From JAWKWH01 sp963669415 (GTDB taxonomy: Bacteria; Pseudomonadota; Alphaproteobacteria; Rhizobiales; Rhizobiaceae), in the NCBI GenBank assembly GCA_963669415.2, contig CAXXPS010000003.1, positions 1,240,001 through 1,304,000 of the forward strand: DNA of 64,000 nt, in the 5' to 3' direction. The position numbers were made by a program, and so were the translations under genes. The notes beneath the pieces were generated by a model. That model had not been told where the DNA came from and did no database searches. It was given only the letters and a program-made list of their open reading frames with translations. The stretch's first letter is position 1. Every line of letters starts with the position of its first letter. This document shows, one piece after another, positions 53,458 to 61,020 of the stretch.

Positions 53458-54980
53458 CACCCCACACTTCCCTCAAGCGAAATGCCGATCAGTTTCTGCG
53501 CTTCGACAGCAAATTCCATCGGCAGTTCCTGGATCACCTCTTTCACAAAGCCGTTGACGATCAGCGCTATCGCCTCTTCCTCGGGAATGCCGCGCTGCAT
53601 GACATAGAACAGCTGGTCCTCGGAGATTTTCGACGTTGTCGCCTCGTGCTCGAATTTCGCCGTTGCGTTCTTCGCCTCGATATAGGGCACAGTGTGCGCG
53701 CCGCAGTCATTGCCGATCAGCAAAGAATCGCACTGGGTGAAATTGCGTGCATGGGCAGCCTTGCGGTGTGCAGATACCTGGCCGCGATAGGTGTTGTTGG
53801 AGCGGCCGGCGGAAATTCCCTTGGAGATGATGCGGCTCGTGGTGTTCTTGCCGAGATGAATCATCTTGGTGCCGCTGTCGATCTGCTGGCGGCCATTGGA
53901 AACCGCGATCGAGTAGAACTCGCCCTGTGAATTGTCGCCGCGCAGAATGCACGAGGGATATTTCCATGTAATCGCCGAACCGGTCTCGACCTGGGTCCAG
54001 GAGATTTTGGAATTCTTGCCACGGCAATCGCCGCGCTTGGTGACGAAATTGTAGATGCCACCCTTGCCGTTTTCGTCGCCCGGATACCAGTTCTGCACCG
54101 TTGAATATTTGATTTCCGCATCGTCAAACGCGATCAGCTCGACCACCGCAGCGTGGAGCTGGTTCTCATCACGCTGAGGCGCCGTGCAGCCTTCCAGGTA
54201 GGATACGTAGGAGCCTTCATCGGCAATGATCAGCGTGCGCTCGAACTGGCCTGTGTTCTCGGCGTTGATGCGAAAATAGGTCGACAATTCCATCGGGCAG
54301 CGGACGCCTTTGGGCACATAGACGAACGAACCATCGGTGAAGACGGCCGAATTGAGCGTCGCATAATAATTGTCTGTCGTCGGCACGACCGAACCGAGAT
54401 ATTTTTGAACCAGTTCGGGGTGCTCGCGGATTGCCTCGGATATCGAGCAGAAGATCACGCCTGCCGCAGCCAACTCCTTTTTGAAGGTGGTGACGACCGA
54501 GACGGAATCGAAAACGGCGTCCACGGCCACGCGGCCTGACGCATAGACGTTGTCGCCAATTTCCTCGTCCAGCTTGCTCGGCTCATCGTGCTTGCGAACG
54601 CCGGCGAGGATTTCCTGCTCCTTCAGCGGAATGCCAAGCTTCTCATAAGTGCGCAGCAGTTCCGGATCGACTTCATCGAGCGATTTCGGCCCGGTCTGGT
54701 TTTTCGGCGCGGCGTAGTAATAGAGGTCCTGGAAATCAATTTCCGGATATTCGACACGAGCCCAGCTGGGCTCCTGCATGGTCAGCCAGCGCTTGTAGGC
54801 GTCGAGGCGCCATTCGACCATCCACTCCGGCTCTTCTTTCTTGGCCGAAATGAAGCGGATGATGTCCTCGTTGAGCCCCTTGGGAGCCCGGTCCATCTCG
54901 ATGAAGGTTTCGAAACCGTATTTGTACTGGTCCACATCGATCTTGCGGACCTGCTCAATGGTCTCCTGCACAGCAGGCAT
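53457..54980 (-). CDS. sufB: Fe-S cluster assembly protein SufB
   Basis: The 507-residue scaffold subunit has VPKGVRCPMELSTYFRINAE, YLEGCTAPQRDENQLHAAVV, SGTKMIHLGKNTTSRIISKG and the C-terminal ATTSKISEDQLFYVMQRGIP block. It builds nascent 4Fe-4S clusters. The ATG at 54978-54980 is chosen: GGAG precedes it and rhizobial SufB proteins begin MPAVQETIE. ATG 54995 and TTG 55010 are in frame. It is the second gene of the operon. Confidence 0.95.
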   Translation of the reverse strand: MPAVQETIEQVRKIDVDQYKYGFETFIEMDRAPKGLNEDIIRFISAKKEEPEWMVEWRLDAYKRWLTMQEPSWARVEYPEIDFQDLYYYAAPKNQTGPKSLDEVDPELLRTYEKLGIPLKEQEILAGVRKHDEPSKLDEEIGDNVYASGRVAVDAVFDSVSVVTTFKKELAAAGVIFCSISEAIREHPELVQKYLGSVVPTTDNYYATLNSAVFTDGSFVYVPKGVRCPMELSTYFRINAENTGQFERTLIIADEGSYVSYLEGCTAPQRDENQLHAAVVELIAFDDAEIKYSTVQNWYPGDENGKGGIYNFVTKRGDCRGKNSKISWTQVETGSAITWKYPSCILRGDNSQGEFYSIAVSNGRQQIDSGTKMIHLGKNTTSRIISKGISAGRSNNTYRGQVSAHRKAAHARNFTQCDSLLIGNDCGAHTVPYIEAKNATAKFEHEATTSKISEDQLFYVMQRGIPEEEAIALIVNGFVKEVIQELPMEFAVEAQKLIGISLEGSVG

Positions 54981-55146
54981 ATCGGTTGTCTCCATTCTCG
55001 CCGGGTTCAAGGCCCGGTGGTTGTCGACAGATGTCAGCCGAAGCTGCCACCTATGTAATTCATTTTTCGGTTTGGAAAAGCCGGAATCGGCAAATCCTTA
55101 CCAGTTTTTTCAAGTTTTCAGGTGCCTGAACGCTTTCTTCTCACTT

Positions 55147-56310
55147 TCAGGCCGCCTTTCCCTTTTCCGCCCGCCGTTCTGCGATGCCTTGAACAGCCTT
55201 TTGGAACATCACCAATTCCTTTTCCCCGGTCTCCGCACCGATTGAGAGGCGAAGCGCACTGCCATGGCTTCCCAACCCCATTGCCGCAAGCACATGGCTG
55301 TCGCCGACCTTGCCCGACGAACATGCCGATCCGGCTGAAAGCGCGATCCCGGCAAGGTCGAAGGCAATCTGCGCGGTTTCGGTTTTCAAACCGGGAATGA
55401 TGAACAGGCTGGTATTGGCAAGACGGGGTGCCTCATCGGCCACGATGATGACATCTGCAATGTGAGCACGGAGAGCGGCCTCAAACCGGTCGCGAAGGTT
55501 CCGAACAGCCTCAATCCCGCCAAGACGCTCTCCGGCAATTACAGCAGCCTCACCGAAGCCGGCAATTGCGGCCACGTTCTCGGTCCCGGCACGATGGCCC
55601 TTCTCCTGTCCGCCACCGGTGACAAGCGGTGCCGGCATCAGCAAGTCGGTAGCCGAAACAATGGCACCTGCTCCCTGGGGGCCACCAATTTTGTGCGATG
55701 AAAGGATCAGAAAATCGGCGCCCAGCGCTTCGATATCAATTTCCAACCTGCCGGCTGCCTGAACGGCATCGACAACCAGCAATCCGCCTGCATCCTTGAC
55801 CACGGCCGAGATGTCGGCGACCGGCTGAATTACGCCGCTTTCGTTGTTGGCAAAATGGCAGGCAACAATTGCCTGACCATCATCCTTGCTGCGCCGGCCG
55901 AGTTCGGTCTTCAGCGCTTCAACATTGATCAGACCATCAACATCGACCGGCAACTGTGTGATCTGATCTGCCGCAAAATGTCCGCCGCCGAGAAGGCAGG
56001 GATGGTCGCTTGCCAACACATAAAGATGGCCGATGACCAGGGAACCGCGTCCCATGCGATATTCGGGCGTCAACAGGGTTGATGCCGCCTCAGTCGCACC
56101 AGACGTGAAGACAACATTGTCCGGACTGGCATTGCAAAGCTGAGCAACATGGTTGCGTGCCCGGTCAATAACCGCCCGTTTTGCCCTGCCCTCGCCGTGA
56201 ACAGACGACGCGTTTCCAGGCGATTCCAGTACCGCCAACATTGCCGCTTTCGCCTTATCAAGAAGCGGTGCGCTGGCATTGTAATCAAGATAGGCGCGTT
56301 CTGCCGCCAT
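55147..56310 (-). CDS. Type-I cysteine desulfurase (NifS/IscS-like)
   Basis: The 387-residue enzyme opens the SUF operon. It has LDYNASAPL at the N-terminus, FTSGATEAASTLL, PLP lysine in SSHKIGGPQGAG and the flexible Cys loop SAGSACSSGKVGDSHV of type-I desulfurases. Such an enzyme before sufB is the usual alphaproteobacterial order. The ATG is at 56308-56310, with GGGAAG upstream. It may complement SufS under different iron or stress conditions. Confidence 0.93.
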   Translation of the reverse strand: MAAERAYLDYNASAPLLDKAKAAMLAVLESPGNASSVHGEGRAKRAVIDRARNHVAQLCNASPDNVVFTSGATEAASTLLTPEYRMGRGSLVIGHLYVLASDHPCLLGGGHFAADQITQLPVDVDGLINVEALKTELGRRSKDDGQAIVACHFANNESGVIQPVADISAVVKDAGGLLVVDAVQAAGRLEIDIEALGADFLILSSHKIGGPQGAGAIVSATDLLMPAPLVTGGGQEKGHRAGTENVAAIAGFGEAAVIAGERLGGIEAVRNLRDRFEAALRAHIADVIIVADEAPRLANTSLFIIPGLKTETAQIAFDLAGIALSAGSACSSGKVGDSHVLAAMGLGSHGSALRLSIGAETGEKELVMFQKAVQGIAERRAEKGKAA

Positions 56311-56423
56311 CTAATGGTCTTCCCTGTCCTGCCATCGCCGGGCCAGAGGCCGATTTTCCTTGTAATTCAAGGGCGAACCGTCCTATTTAGCCGCTGCTTG
56401 AAGCTGGGCAGCGCGATGCCTAG

Positions 56424-56440
56424 TTTTGAATAGTTCTAAA
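56424..56440. promoter_or_regulatory. Irr iron-control element (ICE) upstream of the SUF operon
   Basis: TTTTGAATAGTTCTAAA matches the ICE consensus TTTAGAA-N3-TTCTAAA at 13 of 14 fixed positions, within a slightly larger palindrome starting GTTTTGAA. It lies 113 bases before the start of the desulfurase gene. Irr binds ICE when iron is low and in rhizobia controls Fe-S genes. No regulator gene of this type is in the window. Confidence 0.6.
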
Positions 56441-56537
56441 CTGGTTCTAGGAAGCCGCCCGTCTCGCGTCAAGATCGGGATTAGGTCCGCCAATTTTCAG
56501 GCTCCCGCCTTGCGGGCGCCGGCACAGTGGAGTTTCA

Positions 56538-57212
56538 ATGCCTGAGGTCATTTTTACCGGTCCGGCCGGCCGTCTGGAAGGACGTTACCAGCCATCAAAA
56601 GAAAAAAACGCCCCGATCGCCATGGTGTTGCATCCGCACCCGCAGTTCGGCGGCACAATGAACAACAAGATCGTTTACGACCTCTTCTACATGTTCCAGA
56701 AACGCGGATTTACCGCACTGCGCTTCAATTTCCGCTCGATTGGCCGCAGCCAGGGTGATTTTGACCATGGCGTCGGCGAATTGTCGGATGCTGCAGCAGC
56801 ACTTGACTGGATCCAGTCCCTGCACCCGGATTCGAAGAATTGCTGGATTGCCGGTTACTCTTTTGGCGCCTGGATCGGTATGCAGCTTCTGATGCGGCGG
56901 CCGGAAATTGAAGGCTTCATGTCGATCGCGCCGCAGCCAAACACCTATGATTTTGCCTTTTTGGCGCCGTGCCCGTCATCCGGATTGATCATCCATGGTG
57001 ACCAGGACAGGGTTGCGCCGGAAAAGGACGTCCAGGGACTGGTGGACAAATTGCATCAGCAAAAGGGCATCACCATCACCCAGCGGACGATGGAAGGTGC
57101 AAACCACTTCTTCTCCGGCATGGAAGATCAGCTGATTACCGAATGTTCCGACTATCTCGACGCTCGATTGCGCGGTGAATTGACAACCGAGCGGCCGAAG
57201 CGGGGGCGTTGA
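56538..57212 (+). CDS. Alpha/beta hydrolase (dienelactone-hydrolase/CocE-NonD-like)
   Basis: The 224-residue hydrolase has HPHPQFGGTMNN as oxyanion region, the nucleophile in IAGYSFGAWIGM, the acid in IIHGDQDRVAPEKD and the His in EGANHFFSG. It matches a widely conserved proteobacterial family of unknown substrate. The gene diverges from the SUF operon and begins after the control region with the ICE box. Confidence 0.9.
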   Translation: MPEVIFTGPAGRLEGRYQPSKEKNAPIAMVLHPHPQFGGTMNNKIVYDLFYMFQKRGFTALRFNFRSIGRSQGDFDHGVGELSDAAAALDWIQSLHPDSKNCWIAGYSFGAWIGMQLLMRRPEIEGFMSIAPQPNTYDFAFLAPCPSSGLIIHGDQDRVAPEKDVQGLVDKLHQQKGITITQRTMEGANHFFSGMEDQLITECSDYLDARLRGELTTERPKRGR

Positions 57213-57327
57213 CTTTGGTCGAGAATTTCGACGCTGTCAGGGCGGAAAAGACACCACAGCAGTAAGTAATGCGATGAAAAGATTATCTTTTCTGCAACCG
57301 TTTGAGCGTGAAAGGCTCTAGCTTACA

Positions 57328-57963
57328 ATGTACCAGCCGCCGCATTTTCGGGAAGAACGGCTGGATGTTTTGCATGCGCTGATCCGGTCGCACCCGCTTG
57401 GCCTGCTGATCTCCAATAGCGCTGATGGCCCGATTGCAGATCCGTTGCCGTTTCTGGTGGATCCCGAAGATGGCCCCAGCGGCACGCTGCGTGCGCATTT
57501 GTCGAAGGCCAATCCGCATTGGCGCGCGATAGAAGCCAATGCTGAGACGCCGGTCCTGGTGGTATTCCAGGGGCCTCAGGCCTATGTGACCCCGTCCTGG
57601 TATGAAACCAAACGGAAGACCGGCAAAGTGGTGCCGACCTGGAACTATGCCATCGTTCAAGTCCGCGGAAACGCTGAAACTATCCACGACGCCGATTGGC
57701 TGGCACAACAGATCAACAATCTGACCGATACCCATGAGGCGGGGCGAACCGATGCCTGGATGGTTTCGGATGCGCCTGAAAAGTTTGTGCGAGCGCAGAT
57801 CAAGGGAATCGTCGGCCTTCGCATCCCCATCGATCACGTCGAGGGAAAATGGAAAATGAGCCAGAACCGGCCTTTTGAAGACCGGACAGGTGTCGCCGAC
57901 GGGTACAATACTGACGGTCGCGCAGACATTGCGTCGATTGTCCGCGATCGCGGCACACTATGA
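57328..57963 (+). CDS. PaiB-family FMN-binding protein
   Basis: The 211-residue protein has MYQPPHFREERLDVLHALIR at the N-terminus and later VFQGPQAYVTPSWYETKRKT and PTWNYAIVQVRG, the core of the PaiB/FMN-binding split-barrel family. PaiB in Bacillus is called a negative regulator of sporulation and protease genes, but most homologues are probably flavin or heme enzymes. Its stop overlaps the methyltransferase start (ATGA). Confidence 0.9.
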   Translation: MYQPPHFREERLDVLHALIRSHPLGLLISNSADGPIADPLPFLVDPEDGPSGTLRAHLSKANPHWRAIEANAETPVLVVFQGPQAYVTPSWYETKRKTGKVVPTWNYAIVQVRGNAETIHDADWLAQQINNLTDTHEAGRTDAWMVSDAPEKFVRAQIKGIVGLRIPIDHVEGKWKMSQNRPFEDRTGVADGYNTDGRADIASIVRDRGTL

Positions 57964-58544
57964 GCGATTACTACGAAACCAATGCTGCAGGTTACGCAGC
58001 CGTCGAACTTGACCCGGAGTGGCTAGAGCAACGCGAACGTTTTTCAGCGCGGCTGAAGCCAGGCAGCATTGTGCTCGACCTGGGCTGCGGGCCCGGTCAT
58101 GACAGCCACTGGTTCGCATCAAAAGGGTTTGGCACCGTCTCGCTCGACGCTTCCTCTGCAATGGCCGCAGAAGCCAAACGGCGTTACGGCATCATTGTCG
58201 GTGTGCAGCGCATTGAAGAACTTGATTTCAAACAGGAATTCGATGCTGTGTGGGCGTCGGCCTCAATTCACCACATCAACCGCAAGGACATTCCGGCGGC
58301 CATTGCCGCTGTCGCCAACGCTTTGAAACCTGGCGGATTGTTCTACTCAAGTTTCAAGATCCGCGAGGAATGCACCGTCGATTCGCTCGGGCGCTACTAC
58401 GCACAAATGAACAAGACGGACTTAACAGCGATACTGGAGTCCGCCGGATTTGGCATTGAGGACATGACGATAATCAAAAGCATGGGCGCAGACGGTAAAC
58501 CGGCTGAATTTGTGTGTGCCACCGCGGGCAAGAGCAGTTATTGA
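57960..58544 (+). CDS. Class-I SAM-dependent methyltransferase
   Basis: The 194-residue methyltransferase has the motif I LDLGCGPGHDSHWF and ends its Rossmann core with AVWASASIHHINRKDIPA. The first residues MSDYYETNAAGYAAVELD fit small-molecule methyltransferases. The target is unknown. It overlaps the PaiB-like gene by 4 bases and converges on AnmK with a 7-base overlap. Confidence 0.9.
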   Translation: MSDYYETNAAGYAAVELDPEWLEQRERFSARLKPGSIVLDLGCGPGHDSHWFASKGFGTVSLDASSAMAAEAKRRYGIIVGVQRIEELDFKQEFDAVWASASIHHINRKDIPAAIAAVANALKPGGLFYSSFKIREECTVDSLGRYYAQMNKTDLTAILESAGFGIEDMTIIKSMGADGKPAEFVCATAGKSSY

Positions 58545-59671
58545 TCCGCGAAGGGTTCCACCAACACACCCCCACTCACCGCTTTCCGGCAGCCGGTCGT
58601 CGTTGGAAAGGTCAACGGCAGACCCCTCATTGAGCGCACGGCGAGATAGGCCCAGGCTTCTGCTTCCATGGCGTCACCATCGAAGCCCAGCTCTTCCGCA
58701 AGCAAAACTTCGCCTCCAACAGGTTTAGCCAACGCTTTCAAATCATTGATAATGTTTGGATTTTTGCGACCACCGCCGCACAATACCCACCGTTTCGGCA
58801 TACCGGGCATGTGTTTTGCGGCCTCGAAAATGGACCGGGCTGTCACCGCAGCTAAGGTGCGCGCGCCGTCGGCCAATTCCAGTCCCGCGGCGTCATCCAG
58901 CGTGAAATCGTTGCGGTCGAGCGATTTCGGGCCGGATTTCTCAAAAAACGGATTTTGAAGATAGGTGCCCACGACCGCCTCCACCACGCCGCCCTCGCTG
59001 GCAATTCTGCCGTTCTGGTCCAGCGGCACGCCGGCATGGGTCGAAACCCACTGGTCGATCAGCGCATTGCCGGGACCGCTGTCAAAGGCGACCGGATCGC
59101 CGCTTTCGGGAACGTAGGTCACGTTCGAAATCCCGCCGACATTGACGAATACGACCGGAAATGCGTGTTCTGATTTTGGCAGCGAGCGGGCAAGCGCCGC
59201 GTGATAGACAGGTACCAACGGTGCGCCCTGCCCGCCATGGATCATATCATTGGCCCGCATGTCGTAGACGACAGCAAGGCCGGTTTCGCCTGCCAACAGC
59301 TCCCCGTCGCCGAGTTGAACGGTCAGGCCCTGTTCCGGGCGATGCAGGATGGTTTGACCGTGGAAGCCGATTATTTTCGTGGCGGCATCTGCGGACGGCA
59401 ATGAGCGGACGAATCCTTTGACTGCTAGGGCATGACGACGGGTAATCTCGCGTTCAAGCTCGGCCAAATCGCCCGGCCTTTGTGAGCGGCCGGTTATGGA
59501 AGTTGCCGTTTCGAGCGCCGTCTCGAGCCGCTTGCGGAACGCCGCATCATAGTCGATGAAACCCGACGACACCCGTTCAACCCTGTTCTCGCCGTCGGTT
59601 CGCAGCAGCGCAATGTCGATACCATCCATCGACGTGCCGCTCATCAGGCCGATTGCCGTTGTCAGCGCCAT
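58538..59671 (-). CDS. anmK: Anhydro-N-acetylmuramic acid kinase
   Basis: The 377-residue kinase starts with LMSGTSMDGIDIAL, the ATPase-fold phosphate loop of AnmK, and contains VFVNVGGISNVTY, AFDSGPGNALIDQW and VLCGGGRKNPNI. It phosphorylates anhydroMurNAc from recycled murein to MurNAc-6-phosphate. It is divergent from tyrS, a neighbour order seen in many rhizobia. Confidence 0.95.
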   Translation of the reverse strand: MALTTAIGLMSGTSMDGIDIALLRTDGENRVERVSSGFIDYDAAFRKRLETALETATSITGRSQRPGDLAELEREITRRHALAVKGFVRSLPSADAATKIIGFHGQTILHRPEQGLTVQLGDGELLAGETGLAVVYDMRANDMIHGGQGAPLVPVYHAALARSLPKSEHAFPVVFVNVGGISNVTYVPESGDPVAFDSGPGNALIDQWVSTHAGVPLDQNGRIASEGGVVEAVVGTYLQNPFFEKSGPKSLDRNDFTLDDAAGLELADGARTLAAVTARSIFEAAKHMPGMPKRWVLCGGGRKNPNIINDLKALAKPVGGEVLLAEELGFDGDAMEAEAWAYLAVRSMRGLPLTFPTTTGCRKAVSGGVLVEPFADQ

Positions 59672-59767
59672 CGCCGCTCCTTGTCGTTGTTACCGCAATA
59701 GTGTTAAACGCGCGCGGTCCGCAACGCCATGCGAAACCTTGAATTTCACACCCGTCACGGTGATCCA

Positions 59768-61015
59768 ATGTCAGCCTACAAATCCGATTTCCTGCGTGTC
59801 ATGTCCGAGCGCGGCTTCATTCATCAGATCTCCGATGAAGCCGGGCTTGATGAATTGTTCTGCAAGGAAACCGTTACTGCCTATATCGGCTTCGACGCCA
59901 CTGCGACCAGCCTGCATGCCGGCTCTCTGATCCAGATCATGATGCTGCACTGGCTGCAGCAGACCGGTCACCGGCCAATCGCGCTGATGGGCGGTGGAAC
60001 ATCAATGATCGGCGATCCGTCCTTCAAGGACGAGGCGCGCAAGTTGCTGACGCCAGCAGATATCGACGCCAATCTCGCCGGGATCAGACAGAGCTTTTCG
60101 AAATATCTCGATTTCAGTGATGACAAGGCCATTATGGTCAACAATGCCGACTGGCTGATGGGAATCAACTATGTCGAATTCCTGCGGGATGTCGGCCGGC
60201 ATTTTTCTGTCAACCGGATGCTGTCTTTCGATTCGGTCAAGCTGAGGCTGGACCGTGAGCAATCGCTGTCCTTCCTCGAATTCAACTATATGATCCTGCA
60301 GGCCTATGATTTTGTCGAACTGAACAAGCGCCATGACTGCCGCATGCAGATGGGCGGTTCGGATCAATGGGGCAATATCATCAACGGCATCGACCTTGGC
60401 CATCGCCTGGGTACACCACAGCTCTACGCATTGACCACGCCGCTGCTTACCACCTCTTCGGGCGCCAAGATGGGCAAGACGGCATCAGGCGCTGTCTGGC
60501 TCAATGCCGATATGCTGAGCCCATATGATTTCTGGCAGTACTGGCGCAATACCGAAGATGCGGATGTTGAGCGGTTTCTGAAACTCTACACGACCCTTGC
60601 CATGGGCGAAGTGGCCAAACTGGCAGCGCTCGACGGCAATGAAATCAATGAGGCCAAGAAGGTGCTCGCGACGGAAGTGACGGCGCTGTTGCACGGTCGC
60701 CAGGCAGCCGAAGAGGCAGCTGAGACAGCACGCAAGACCTTTGAGGAAGGCGCTTTGGCTGACAATCTGCCGACGGTCTCGTTGGCTGCCGGTGAACTTG
60801 AAGCCGGCATTGGCGTGCTGACGCTTTTCGTTTTGGCGGGACTTGCAGGTTCGAATGGCGAGGCTCGCCGCCACATCAAGGGCAATGCGCTGAAAATCAA
60901 CGATCAGCCAGTGACCGACGACCGCATGAACATCGATGCCGGACACGTTGGTGCTGAGGGAGCGATCAAACTGTCGCTCGGCAAGAAGAAGCACGTGTTG
61001 GTGCGCCCGGAATAA
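59768..61015 (+). CDS. tyrS: Tyrosyl-tRNA synthetase
   Basis: The 415-residue class-Ic synthetase has the HIGH-type motif region YIGFDATATSLHAGSL, the tyrosine-binding block MQMGGSDQWGNIINGIDL, the KMSKS variant KMGKTASG and a C-terminal S4 RNA-binding domain (GEARRHIKGNALKINDQPV). ATG 59768 gives the usual start MSAYKSDFLRVMSERG; ATG 59729 is also in frame. Confidence 0.95.
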   Translation: MSAYKSDFLRVMSERGFIHQISDEAGLDELFCKETVTAYIGFDATATSLHAGSLIQIMMLHWLQQTGHRPIALMGGGTSMIGDPSFKDEARKLLTPADIDANLAGIRQSFSKYLDFSDDKAIMVNNADWLMGINYVEFLRDVGRHFSVNRMLSFDSVKLRLDREQSLSFLEFNYMILQAYDFVELNKRHDCRMQMGGSDQWGNIINGIDLGHRLGTPQLYALTTPLLTTSSGAKMGKTASGAVWLNADMLSPYDFWQYWRNTEDADVERFLKLYTTLAMGEVAKLAALDGNEINEAKKVLATEVTALLHGRQAAEEAAETARKTFEEGALADNLPTVSLAAGELEAGIGVLTLFVLAGLAGSNGEARRHIKGNALKINDQPVTDDRMNIDAGHVGAEGAIKLSLGKKKHVLVRPE

Positions 61016-61020
61016 GACCC

